Part shown: positions 9,901 through 17,089 of the stretch, piece after piece
Position numbering within the stretch: position 1 is the first letter of the stretch
Layout: every line of letters begins with the position of its first letter
Origin: VGJW01 sp035286125
GTDB lineage: Bacteria > Cyanobacteriota > Sericytochromatia > S15B-MN24 > VGJW01
DNA length: 31,587 bases
Reading direction: 5' to 3'
Assembly (NCBI GenBank): GCA_035286125.1
Contig: JAYKIS010000067.1
Coordinates: 1 to 31,587 of the forward strand
Notes under the pieces: generated by a model
Told to the model about the DNA's origin: nothing
Seen by the model: only the letters and a program-made list of their open reading frames with translations
Databases searched by the model: none
Translations under genes and position numbers: made by a program

Positions 9901-11516
9901 GGGGAAGCGGCCTCGCGGATGGCCTGCGCAGGCAGCTGCCCATTCTGGATGCGCGCCCTTTCGAGACGCGCGTACAGCAGGCCCGACTGGATCCGGACAA
10001 GCCTTGGCATTGGCAGCCGAAAACACCCGGCGAGCGCCTGGAGGCCATCGCCGCAGGCCTGCCGCAGACAGGAGCGTTGTCGCTCCTCGCCGCGACGGGA
10101 CTGGCCAAGGAACCTTACTCGTGCAGCGAGCAACTTTCCGGTGCCCTCTACGGGCGGCTGCTGACAGGCGACAAGACCGGTGCACGGGACCTGCTGGCGC
10201 TGCTGACAGCGCGTCAGCATCCGGACGGTGGCTGGGGCTGGTTCCCCGATGACGAGAGCGACCCCGAGGTCACGGCCCTCGTTCTGGGTGCGCTAGCCGA
10301 CGCACGTGACCACGACTTGCCCGTCGAGGCAGAAGTCGTTCGGACGGGTTGTACCTGGCTCGCGGCGTCGGGGCGCAGGCAAGGACCGCTCTGGCAAGTG
10401 CGAAGCCGCCTGGTCCGGGGTGCGGGTCCGGACGGACGGGCGCTCGTCGCGGCAACGCTCGGACGCTGGGGGCTTTCCCTGCCCGGGTGGCGCCCCGGGG
10501 AGCCCGGCCTCTCGGCCGAGGGCCGGGCCTGGACGCTGCTGGCGCTGCCCGCTGGTGGACGGGGCGTGCAGGACTTGCTGGGCGAACTTGCACGAAGCGT
10601 CCAGCGGACGGGAGACCAGGCGTGGTGGATGAACGGGATGGCCGAGGGTCTTGGTGCAAGGCTTCCCGTCGTGACCACGGCCAGGGTGCTGCAGGCGCTG
10701 AGGCGCCATGCTCCTGATCATCCACTGGTCGAGGCGGCCCGGGATGCCCTTTGGTCGGAAGCAGCGGCAAGTGAACGACCGGGCTGGCCCACCACGCTCG
10801 AGACGGCCGAAGCCCTGCGGGCCTTGCACGGCGATATCCCGGGTGAGGAGAAAGGGCCAGCAAGCATCGAGCTTCGCCGAGAGGGTGACCGGCCCGGCAA
10901 GCCTCCAACCTTGGTGGCCTCGCCCCGATTCACACCCGTCGAGGCGCAGGCCGGCCGGGGCGTCACACTGGTCGCGAGCGGCTCCGGACCTGTCCTCGCG
11001 AGGCTGCGCATCATCAGCATCGCCGCCGGGGGCTACCGCCAGACCGATGCACCTCGCCTGTCCCGTCGCGTCGTCGCCGTGCCCGAACAACTGGTCAAGG
11101 CGCTCTTCGGGGGCACGACAGGACACCTTTACGACACGCCCGAGGCTCGTCCGGACCACGACGCGTGGGGCCGGCTATCGCCTGCGAAGCGCATCCGTCT
11201 GCGCGAACCGATGGTTACCGAGGTGACGGTGGAAGCCAGCCACGACATGCGCCACGTGGTCCTCGAGGAACCCCTGCCGAGCGGGGCCGAAGTCTGGCAC
11301 GACGCCGACGGGTCGGTCTGGTCCGGCACCCAGGTTCTGGACGATCGGATGGTCGTCATGATCCAGGACCTGCCGGCAGGCAGGCATGTGTTCCGGTTCT
11401 TCTGGCGCGCCCTGCTGCCCGGACGAGTGGTCCACAGGGGCAGCCGCATCCGCCCGTTCTATGCGCGTGGCGGCGCAGCGGCCCTAGCGCCTGAGACGCG
11501 CGAGGTCGTGCCGTGA
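6909..11516 (+). CDS. Bacterial alpha-2-macroglobulin with intact thioester motif
   Basis: 1535 residues, in the size range of bacterial alpha-2-macroglobulins. The N-terminus has basic residues and one hydrophobic segment (~5-21) without a lipobox, so it is likely membrane-anchored or cleaved rather than lipidated. A CarboxypepD_reg/CnaB-like domain spans ~28-105. The MG2 signature DRPLYRPG sits at ~319-326. A macroglobulin core with VVDEAVLDLEP (~807) and the TTWRLTALGM segment (~889) follows, then the thioester-containing alpha/alpha domain with YSCSEQ (Cys1072, Gln1075) and GGWGWFPDD. The C-terminus carries a receptor-binding-like beta domain. Known: these proteins trap proteases by bait cleavage and thioester attachment, guarding the periplasm. 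E. coli yfhM sits next to pbpC (PBP1c), and here too the gene sits with wall enzymes. ATG 6909 overlaps the upstream stop and is preceded by a G-rich SD. Confidence 0.93.
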   Translation: MTTRAWAAYCLMLLMLAAIILSERPVGPFVARVVDDHGQPLAGATVTLEGPVRRVLRTGGDGRCRGERLPVGSYDIHVAARGRVGRWVSPPAVISEAGTFVLPDVALEPRAPEVALSTPQRVFAAQSPVLLAARAVAVSRLDFALDRIEGSRRVPLDRWSRPFVEQAGDADGWGIRAVRIPGLLPSGRYVLSVTAQALPGMAPPPRPLEDRHVFTVTRLALVAKRDTHQLLVMATDMVTGQPMAGIRLRAGPVRDGSGSGRSGATGTVGVTNVAGLWRGPIRGTGTLVVTGELGVDQAEAIVPAAYSEPGQLRALTWTDRPLYRPGHEIHWKTAIRAQAEPDRRHWAVPDGLSLVAALESPSGRKVEVHPVTVDDWGTADGTLRLPAEAEPGYWQVRLVRPDRPDETVDSQMVRVAAYRKPEARVVLTPPVARQIGPGPVVMQLEARDMTGGLLADVPFVWRAWSQGKEPPVADGLPAWFQGMSSGWDQGMSRGMLRGEGEGRTDEAGRAMLRLAADGPFEDETWTFEAEIVDPSRMTAKGTGHVDRVQGDVAIAVRTPGVLRVGQPWAVDLDLMAWDKADTVQAFDGELVVERVTWVRRGTETREVRTVVQRLPLSLQGRSGWQLDLQPQEQPGDLEVRVTLRDGAGRTIRGSGWAWGVGGDGLGGTSPADGPIEVRLRDRMVLPGATTSVLIRLPDARLTPLVTVEGRDIHEVRRLPAGRLEHEVILEARPEWAPDVAVKVTGVLGTVGREDIAFLNLMPQDAGLRLNVTPAREDVLPGTEAEVLLRCTDEGGRPTMADVALAVVDEAVLDLEPDKTPDPRPVFFGPRWDAVQTALSFAESFTAGPPKELLPPETRSRFEDTAAWLPKVRTDAHGEARVRFRMPDDLTTWRLTALGMTRAAAGGIGRGRIRTVKPLVARLGLPAFLVSGDRIEVLGSLFGTTGQPGTVAPWWQSRGLRIEGGPGVPLALRKGKPALVPLTLEATEPGPAEVAFGGRGSGLADGLRRQLPILDARPFETRVQQARLDPDKPWHWQPKTPGERLEAIAAGLPQTGALSLLAATGLAKEPYSCSEQLSGALYGRLLTGDKTGARDLLALLTARQHPDGGWGWFPDDESDPEVTALVLGALADARDHDLPVEAEVVRTGCTWLAASGRRQGPLWQVRSRLVRGAGPDGRALVAATLGRWGLSLPGWRPGEPGLSAEGRAWTLLALPAGGRGVQDLLGELARSVQRTGDQAWWMNGMAEGLGARLPVVTTARVLQALRRHAPDHPLVEAARDALWSEAAASERPGWPTTLETAEALRALHGDIPGEEKGPASIELRREGDRPGKPPTLVASPRFTPVEAQAGRGVTLVASGSGPVLARLRIISIAAGGYRQTDAPRLSRRVVAVPEQLVKALFGGTTGHLYDTPEARPDHDAWGRLSPAKRIRLREPMVTEVTVEASHDMRHVVLEEPLPSGAEVWHDADGSVWSGTQVLDDRMVVMIQDLPAGRHVFRFFWRALLPGRVVHRGSRIRPFYARGGAAALAPETREVVP

Positions 11517-12184
11517 GCCCTCGCCCGCTGCCTTCTGCCTCATGGTGGGCACTCGCGCTCGTCATCGGTGTGGGCTCCTGGAGCCTTCGTCCCTATCCGG
11601 ACACATTGGGCGAAGCCCTGACAACCCTCGCAGACCGGGGCCCGGCAGAACGTGCCAACCTCGCAAGGGGCATCGCGTGTCTCAAGGGGGCCACCCTCGC
11701 GCCGGACCGGCCTTGGTCGCTCTCGGCGTGCCTCGGCAGCAGGACCCTTGGACATGGCTACATGCCGGCTCCCTCGCGGTTGGGCGAAGCGCGCATCGCC
11801 ACCCTCGGGGGGGGGCTTTGCCAACTGGCTTCCACCCTCCATCTCGCTGCCCTGAGGGCCGGCCTCGAGCCCCTGTCCCGCACAGGTCACCGGCAACCGG
11901 CTGCCTCGATGCCCGTCGGCCTCGATGTGGCGCTGTGGGACGGGAGTCAGGACCTGATCCTTGCGAATCGCGGTTCAAGACCGATCCGCGTCGAGGCAAG
12001 GCTTTCGGAGTACGGCCTGCGCATCACGCTCAAGGGTTGGAACGACGGCCGTGGCCATCAGTGGTCTCTGGCCACTCGGGCAGAAGTTCGAGGGCTCAGG
12101 ACAACAGGTACCCGCAGGACGTGGCTGCCCGATGGGACCCTCGCCGGGACGCTGCGGTGGTCCGGGGCCTACGACACGCGCTGA
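11513..12184 (+). CDS. VanW family protein
   Basis: 223 residues. A single hydrophobic N-terminal segment (~10-25) suggests export or membrane anchoring. The rest matches VanW: an N-terminal portion with the PDRPWSLSACLG stretch (family consensus PGExFSFN), GHGYMPAP, the conserved GGGLCQLASTLHLAALRAGL motif (Gly99-Leu113), the RTGHRQPAASMPVGLDVAL region, then ANRGSRPI. GTG 11513 is chosen because GAGG lies 7 bases upstream; it overlaps the macroglobulin stop (GTGA). VanW is found with glycopeptide-resistance and sporulation or wall loci, but its biochemical role is not established. A G9 tract encodes the conserved triple glycine. It ends 7 bases from the convergent gene at 12192. Confidence 0.85.
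   Translation: MSPRPLPSASWWALALVIGVGSWSLRPYPDTLGEALTTLADRGPAERANLARGIACLKGATLAPDRPWSLSACLGSRTLGHGYMPAPSRLGEARIATLGGGLCQLASTLHLAALRAGLEPLSRTGHRQPAASMPVGLDVALWDGSQDLILANRGSRPIRVEARLSEYGLRITLKGWNDGRGHQWSLATRAEVRGLRTTGTRRTWLPDGTLAGTLRWSGAYDTR
11807..11815 (+). repeat. G9 homopolymer encoding the VanW triple-glycine motif
   Basis: Nine G residues encode three consecutive glycines immediately before the conserved Leu-Cys-Gln. A single-base slip would destroy the most conserved motif and truncate the protein. Confidence 0.8.
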
Positions 12185-12191
12185 TGGGCGT

Positions 12192-13214
12192 TCATGCGGG
12201 CACGTAGACGCCAAGGACATGGCGATTGCCCGGGGGAAAACTCCCCGCACCGCCATAGCCCATCTCGCCGTCATTGATGAAACGACCACCACCCAAGGAG
12301 ACGACGATATCGCCAGCCGTAGGGTGACTGGTGCCGGGCGTACCGGGGCCTACCACCACGATGGCGCCACGCGGGGCGTCGTAGGGATTGGTCACGTCCA
12401 GCTTGCGCAGCCCCAATCGCTCGAGGTTGCCCGGGGCATTGGCGTATTCGGCAAAGTTCCGGGCGTAGGCCGAATGGCTGTCCGGAACGCCCGTGCCGGG
12501 CATCTTGCCGTAGCCGGAACGCTCGATCAGCTTGTAAACGGCCTCGTAACAACGACCACGCGGTCGCTTGCCACCGTTGGTCCGTTCAGCCAGGTCCGCA
12601 ATTGCCTCCATCTGCCGCGCGGCATCACCGCTGACCGGGCCGACGGCCACTGCCGAGGCGGCCTTGATCTCTTCGGGCGACTGTCCCGGCGCCCAGCCCT
12701 TGCCAGCGACCCAGCCCTCCGGAGCGGCACGCAAGGCAGGATTGGCGGCGATCGATTCACGGGCGGGAGCCGGTTGCACGCCCATCTCGGCAAAGAACCG
12801 CAAGCGTTGGGGCTCGGGCATCAGGTTCACCTGCTCCCAGCTCACGGCCTTGCCATTATCCGCCCAGACGAGCCGGCCCTGATCATCCTTGCGCCAAAGC
12901 TCACCCTCGATGGCCTTGTGGCCGAAGTTGAACTCGGCCGCATGAGGATTCTGCCAATCACCCCACGTCTGACCTGCGTCCGCGACACCTTGGGCCGTCA
13001 AGCCCTTGAGGGCCTCGAGCGCGGGCACCGAAGCCGGGCCGGCAGGAGCCTGAGGCAGTGATGCCGTGGGCGCGACACCCCCGGCACGCACGCGCCCGAC
13101 CTGCAACTGGTCCGTGCCGGCACGCGCTGCCGACTGGGCAGGAGCCGGCACTTCCGCGGCGCCGGGCCGGTTCACCAGCGGCGCCGTCCGAGGACGAGCG
13201 GGTCCCACGCGCAT
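12192..13214 (-). CDS. Putative CHAP-like cysteine amidase/peptidase with disordered N-terminus
   Basis: 340 residues. The first ~75 are Pro/Ala-rich and disordered without a signal peptide. The middle part (~85-190) holds an acidic/aromatic region of unknown fold. The C-terminal ~120 residues resemble CHAP/NlpC-like amidases: GRCYEAVYKLI provides Cys222 at a helix start, DAPRGAIVVVG precedes the likely His297 (TSHPTAGDIVV), and a Gly-rich strand containing FINDGEMGYG follows. CHAP domains cut peptidoglycan amide bonds; that activity is inferred from a motif-level resemblance only. The start at 13214 has a strong GGAGGG SD 7 bases upstream. The layout (signal-less Pro/Ala leader plus C-terminal Cys/His hydrolase) parallels the C39-like gene at 131-1003. 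It is convergent with the VanW gene, 7 bases apart. Confidence 0.75.
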   Translation of the reverse strand: MRVGPARPRTAPLVNRPGAAEVPAPAQSAARAGTDQLQVGRVRAGGVAPTASLPQAPAGPASVPALEALKGLTAQGVADAGQTWGDWQNPHAAEFNFGHKAIEGELWRKDDQGRLVWADNGKAVSWEQVNLMPEPQRLRFFAEMGVQPAPARESIAANPALRAAPEGWVAGKGWAPGQSPEEIKAASAVAVGPVSGDAARQMEAIADLAERTNGGKRPRGRCYEAVYKLIERSGYGKMPGTGVPDSHSAYARNFAEYANAPGNLERLGLRKLDVTNPYDAPRGAIVVVGPGTPGTSHPTAGDIVVSLGGGRFINDGEMGYGGAGSFPPGNRHVLGVYVPA

Positions 13215-13579
13215 GTCTGCACCCTCCGATTCGAGTCTGGCCAAGTTAGCTATCCCCCCGGCTGGAAGACACTTGTTTAAGCCCACTGTAAATCTTCCGG
13301 CCGAACGTCCGCCGCGAACCCGAGCCCAACACTCCGTCCGGCGGCTTTCACGGCCTCCCTTGCGACAGAAACGTGGATCGCCAGAACAGGTCAAGCTTGT
13401 CGCACAGTGGGGCGACGTACGTGCCGCCGTCCTGGGTGTTCTCCCGATCCAGGTGGTCCCGGGCGGACGCCCGCCATCCATCTGTCGAGCGGCTCAGGAG
13501 CGCGATGCGCCTGCCCCATGCGACAGGCCCGATTCCTTGCGGAACCGGGCCTGCATCGCTTTTAGGGGACGTCCGGGCT
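13215..13579. other. Intergenic region upstream of the CHAP-like gene and downstream of icd
   Basis: No convincing gene on either strand. It holds the SD and probably the promoter of the minus-strand CHAP-like gene: a less GC-rich patch at ~13250-13295 includes TTTACA and TAGCTA-like hexamers on the minus strand, but their spacing is not canonical. It also holds the hairpin at 13525-13552 that follows icd. Confidence 0.5.
13525..13552 (-). terminator. Stem-loop downstream of icd
   Basis: A nearly perfect inverted repeat of 12 base pairs (one G-T wobble) begins AGGCCCG and ends CGGGCCT. On the minus strand the loop is GCAA, a GNRA tetraloop. It lies 28 bases past the icd stop. There is no U-tract on that strand, so it may be a Rho-assisted terminator or an mRNA-stabilising hairpin. 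Confidence 0.55.
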
Positions 13580-14809
13580 TCAGGCCGTCGCCGTTGCCAA
13601 GCCCATCTTGGCCCGCAGGTTCTCGTCGAGCTTGGCGAGGAAGGCCTGAGTCGTCAGCCAGGACTGGTCCTTGCTGATCAGGATCGCGAGGTCCTTGGTC
13701 ATGTGGCCCGCCTCGACTGTCTCCACGCAAACCTGCTCAAGTGTGGTCGCGAACTTCTCGAGTTCGGGGTTGCCGTCGAACCTGGCGCGGTAGTAGAGGC
13801 CGCGGGTCCAGGCATAGATGGACGCGATCGGGTTGGTGGACGTCTCCCGGCCCTTCTGGTGCTCACGGTAGTGACGGGTGACGGTGCCGTGGGCTGCCTC
13901 GGCCTCGACGGTCTTGCCGTCGGGGCTCATCAGCACCGAAGTCATCAGGCCCAGCGAGCCGAAGCCCTGCGCCACGGTGTCGGACTGGACGTCCCCGTCG
14001 TAGTTCTTGCAGGCCCAGACAAAGGCGCCGTTCCACTTGAGGGCGGCGGCGACCATGTCGTCGATCAGGCGATGCTCGTAGGTAATGCCAAGAGCCTCGA
14101 AGCGGCCCTTGAACTCGGCGTCGTAGATCTCCTGGAACAGGTCCTTGAAGCGGCCATCGTAAGCCTTGAGGATGGTGTTCTTGGTCGAGAGATACACCGG
14201 CCACTTCTTCTCTAGCCCGTAGTTGAGGCAGGCGCGCGCGAAGCCCTTGATGGAATCATCGAGGTTGTACATGCCGAGCGTTACACCCGACCCCTTGAAG
14301 GTGAAGACTTCCTTCTCGATGACCTGACCGTCGGTACCCTCGAAGCGCATCGTCAACTTGCCCGCCCCGGGAATCCGGAAGTCGGTGGCCCGGTACTGAT
14401 CTCCGAAGGCATGACGGCCAATCACGATGGGCTCGGTCCAGCCGGGCACCAGGCGTGGCACGTTGCGGCAGATGATGGGCTCGCGGAAAACCGTGCCGTC
14501 CAGGATGTTGCGGATCGTGCCGTTGGGGGACTTCCACATCTGCTTCAGGCCGAACTCGGTCACGCGGGCCTCGTCCGGAGTGATGGTCGCGCACTTGACG
14601 CCCACACCGTACTGCTTGATGGCGTTGGCCGCGTCGATGGTGACCTGGTCGTCCGTCGCATCCCGATGCTCGATGCCCAGGTCGAAGTACTTCAGATCGA
14701 TGTCGAGGTAAGGAAGAATCAGGCGGTCCTTGATGAACTGCCAGATGATGCGGGTCATCTCGTCGCCATCGAGTTCGACGACCGGATTCTGGACCTTGAT
14801 CTTCGCCAT
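13580..14809 (-). CDS. icd: NADP-dependent isocitrate dehydrogenase
   Basis: 409 residues, matching the eukaryote-like (type II) homodimeric NADP-IDH family (~405 residues) rather than the E. coli type. Recognisable segments are NPVVELDGDEMTRIIW at the N-terminus, the SPNGTIRNILDGTVFREPII substrate-binding region with its Ser-Asn-Arg residues, and ENRLIDDMV-type and KNYDGDVQSD segments (written here as EHRLIDDMVA and KNYDGDVQSD) carrying the metal-binding aspartates. It oxidatively decarboxylates isocitrate to 2-oxoglutarate in the TCA cycle in the cytoplasm. The reading frame opens further upstream, but AAGGAG six bases before the ATG at 14809 and the family N-terminus fix the start. A small membrane-protein gene lies 53 bases upstream on the same strand and may be co-transcribed. 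Confidence 0.97.
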   Translation of the reverse strand: MAKIKVQNPVVELDGDEMTRIIWQFIKDRLILPYLDIDLKYFDLGIEHRDATDDQVTIDAANAIKQYGVGVKCATITPDEARVTEFGLKQMWKSPNGTIRNILDGTVFREPIICRNVPRLVPGWTEPIVIGRHAFGDQYRATDFRIPGAGKLTMRFEGTDGQVIEKEVFTFKGSGVTLGMYNLDDSIKGFARACLNYGLEKKWPVYLSTKNTILKAYDGRFKDLFQEIYDAEFKGRFEALGITYEHRLIDDMVAAALKWNGAFVWACKNYDGDVQSDTVAQGFGSLGLMTSVLMSPDGKTVEAEAAHGTVTRHYREHQKGRETSTNPIASIYAWTRGLYYRARFDGNPELEKFATTLEQVCVETVEAGHMTKDLAILISKDQSWLTTQAFLAKLDENLRAKMGLATATA

Positions 14810-14862
14810 GGCACGCTCCTTCGCGAGGCTTGGGTGCGGCATGCTAGCACGGCCGGCGGCCG

Positions 14863-15336
14863 TCAGCGGATGATGCGGCCCTCAGGCACAGTCCGACGTG
14901 CCCACGCCCTGACGAGCGGGAAGACGATTGCCGACAACATCAGGGCAGGGACCGGTGCCAAAAGGATGAGCAGTCCCCCCTGGGCATCCTCCTGGATGGC
15001 TGTCATCTCGAGGACAGGCACCACCAGTGTCAAATCACCAGCCATGGCCACCGGAATAGCGGCCAGCAAGCTCGCGCGGGTCCGCGCAAGCAGCGCAAGC
15101 AGCAATGCGAGCAGCATCGGTGCGTAAATCCAGAGCGTCAGGACCCCGGGAAAGGCGACCTGCCAAACGTCTGGACCCTCTCCGCCCGCAGCGATGACCA
15201 CGAGAAAGCCCATGGCCACCATCGTTGTGGCGGCGATGGATCCTGCCACAAGCCGCAGGAACCCCAACGGCTTCCGTGCAAGGCGCTCGCCCAGCGACTG
15301 GGGTACTTCCGACTCGATCCCACCGGGCTCCATCAT
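14863..15336 (-). CDS. Small 4-TM membrane protein (paralogue A)
   Basis: 157 residues with about four hydrophobic helices (roughly residues 27-48, 58-83, 87-108 and 118-140) and a basic C-terminal tail ending VPEGRIIR. The family is not recognised. AAGGAG lies six bases before the first ATG of a double ATG at 15336, which fixes the start against a longer ORF. It is clearly related to the broken gene at 15551-16059: both share an LG(E/D) N-terminal segment, a YAP...A motif after helix 2, an LAPVP segment before the last helix and an R..PEG...R ending. The tandem arrangement indicates duplication. Function unknown; position just ahead of icd may be fortuitous. Confidence 0.75.
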   Translation of the reverse strand: MMEPGGIESEVPQSLGERLARKPLGFLRLVAGSIAATTMVAMGFLVVIAAGGEGPDVWQVAFPGVLTLWIYAPMLLALLLALLARTRASLLAAIPVAMAGDLTLVVPVLEMTAIQEDAQGGLLILLAPVPALMLSAIVFPLVRAWARRTVPEGRIIR

Positions 15337-15550
15337 CTCGTACTCCTTCCACCCGGCACGCACGGGTCCACGATCGCCCACGCAACAACATGCCCGGGGT
15401 ACGGTGGCCTAACCTCAATGGAGATTCGCAGCCCCCAGACGCATCAGGGCCAACCACGTACCCTCGGTCGGAGGCACCGAGCGGGAACCACGCCACGGCG
15501 AGAACCACGCCCAAGGCCGGAAAGTGACGAGGAAGCAGGGCCTGCTGACC

Positions 15551-16059
15551 TCAGCGGAGTGTGTGACCCTCAGGAAACCGGCGGGCTGCCCACGGGCCAA
15601 GCCAGCTTGTCAGGGCACCCTGGAGCAGCAGCGACGGAACGGGAGCAAGTCGCAGCAACACGCCTGTTTCCCGACCATGGGTGATGGCAACGGTTTCGGC
15701 AAAGAGCATGACAAGGGTCGGCACGACGGCGAGGGCCAGCGGCACAATTGTCACCAGGGCAGCGCGCGTTGTCCGCGTCACGGCAAGGAACATCGCAACG
15801 AGAGACGGGGCGTAGCTCCAGATTGCCTCGGAAGCGGGGAACAAGTCGCGCCACGAATCCAGTCCGCCCACGAAGAAGAGCCCGGTTGCCGGGAAGGCCA
15901 TCGATCCGAATGCCACGACCACGACAAGGAACCTAAGGCATGGAAGGGGCACTGCCTCGATGAAATCTCCGAGGCGCCCCCCCCGGTTCCGCCCGTGCTT
16001 GCCTTGCCGCCATCGTGAGCGGCACCTTCCGGGGATGACTCACTGTCGGGATCGGACAT
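15551..16059 (-). pseudogene. Frameshifted paralogue of the 4-TM membrane protein (paralogue B)
   Basis: The ATG at 16059 opens MSDPDSES...GGTGGG and runs into a G8 tract (15984-15977). Continued in the same frame it departs from the family pattern. In the neighbouring frame, entered by adding one G, it continues LGDFIEAVPLPCLRF and then four membrane helices ending FPEGHTLR, aligning throughout with paralogue A. The intact 133-codon part can also be read alone from a GTG at 15952. Possibilities are a phase-variable gene currently OFF, a fixed frameshift, programmed slippage, or a one-base sequencing error in a homopolymer. SD support at 16059 is only modest (AGGT about 8 bases upstream). Confidence 0.7.
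15977..15984 (-). repeat. G8 tract at the frameshift of the membrane-protein paralogue
   Basis: Eight C on the plus strand, G8 on the coding strand. One additional G restores a full-length reading frame of about 170 codons homologous to the neighbouring gene. Confidence 0.8.
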
Positions 16060-16117
16060 CAGAACGACCTGCAAACGGACTGGGGGCCTGTACATACCCA
16101 ATTCGGTCCGGGCTTGC

Positions 16118-16123
16118 TAGACT
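16118..16123 (+). promoter_or_regulatory. Possible -10 element of the SPFH gene
   Basis: TAGACT ends nine bases before the ATG at 16133. No purine-rich SD lies between them, so transcription from here would give a nearly leaderless message. No good -35 box was found at the right distance. Confidence 0.3.
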
Positions 16124-16132
16124 GAAATCATC

Positions 16133-17089
16133 ATGGCAAGTCCGGAAACACCTTACTCAGACGTCCTGAGCCGCCTGCCCAAGGCTGCCATCGGCCTCGG
16201 CCTTGTCGTCATCTTCGGCTTCGTCGCCTTCATGGGTTCGGACGTCACGACCAGCATCCCGGTAGGCAATGTCGGTGTCGTGACGGACACCCTGACGGGC
16301 AAGGTCGCGGAGCGGCCGCTGGGGGCTGGCTTCCACCTCGTGGGATTCTTCAAGAAGGTCTACGAGTTTCCCTCGGGCATCGTCGACAGCATCAACCTGG
16401 ATGACTTCAAGGTCAACACGTCCGAGGGCCAGGAAATCACCGTCGATGTCCGGGTCCAGTACAAGCCGCAGCTTAGTGAGGACAACGGCGCCGCTGTCGA
16501 GTTGTTCCAGCGTTATCGCAAGCCCTTCGAGGGCGACCATGGCCTGGTCGAGACGCGCTGGATTCCCGTCATTCAGCAGGCTGCCGGCTACGCGTTCTCG
16601 CAATCGCGGGTCATCGACGTGTACCAGAGCAGGGGAGCCCGCGCTGCCGCCCTGATGCGGCGCGTCCTGCAGGACGGCCTCAAGGACAAGGATGTCCAGA
16701 TCGAGGGCATCGGCGACGATCACGTTCTGGTCGAGACGGTGGCCATCAGCAACATCGTGCTGCCCACGGCCATCAAGACAGCCGTCGAGCGCAAGGCCCA
16801 GATCGAGCAGGACACGCTCACGGCGCGCCAGAATCTGGAAAAAGCCCGGATGGAGGCTGAGCGCGTCAAGATCGAGGCGCAGGCCGAGGCCGATGCGAAG
16901 GTCATCAGGGCGAAGGGTGAGGCTGCGGCTCGCGCTGCTCTGGGCATCAACCCGGAGCAATACGTCCGCCTCGAGGTGACCAAGGAAATGGCCGCCGCGA
17001 TCAAGGACGGGAAGAACCTGATGGTGCTGCCCTCAAACGCGATTCTGGACGCCCGGACCCTCGCGGCGCTTCGCGACGGGGGCCGGTGA
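16133..17089 (+). CDS. SPFH/band-7 (prohibitin-like) membrane protein
   Basis: 318 residues. A single membrane helix (~18-38) follows a short N-terminus. The band-7 domain (~39-215) contains VPVGNVGVV-like and GAGFHLVGFF segments and the ITVDVRVQYKP strand typical of prohibitins. A long coiled coil of Ala/Glu/Lys/Arg follows (~215-270), then LGINPEQYVRLEVTKEMAAAIKDG and LMVLPSN, the usual SPFH C-terminal signature. Known: such proteins form large membrane-bound ring assemblies, often modulating proteases or membrane microdomains. ATG 16133 has no clear SD; see the -10 element at 16118. Its last four bases overlap the methyltransferase start (GTGA), so the two genes are probably co-expressed, an unusual pairing. 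Confidence 0.92.
   Translation: MASPETPYSDVLSRLPKAAIGLGLVVIFGFVAFMGSDVTTSIPVGNVGVVTDTLTGKVAERPLGAGFHLVGFFKKVYEFPSGIVDSINLDDFKVNTSEGQEITVDVRVQYKPQLSEDNGAAVELFQRYRKPFEGDHGLVETRWIPVIQQAAGYAFSQSRVIDVYQSRGARAAALMRRVLQDGLKDKDVQIEGIGDDHVLVETVAISNIVLPTAIKTAVERKAQIEQDTLTARQNLEKARMEAERVKIEAQAEADAKVIRAKGEAAARAALGINPEQYVRLEVTKEMAAAIKDGKNLMVLPSNAILDARTLAALRDGGR

Noticed and set aside
8657..10220. Two long minus-strand open frames opposite the macroglobulin gene
   Set aside because: Products are Arg/Ser/Pro-rich with no family features, as expected for antisense of GC-rich genes.
12184..12192. Possible terminator between the convergent VanW and CHAP-like genes
   Set aside because: Only seven bases separate the stops and no inverted repeat fits there.
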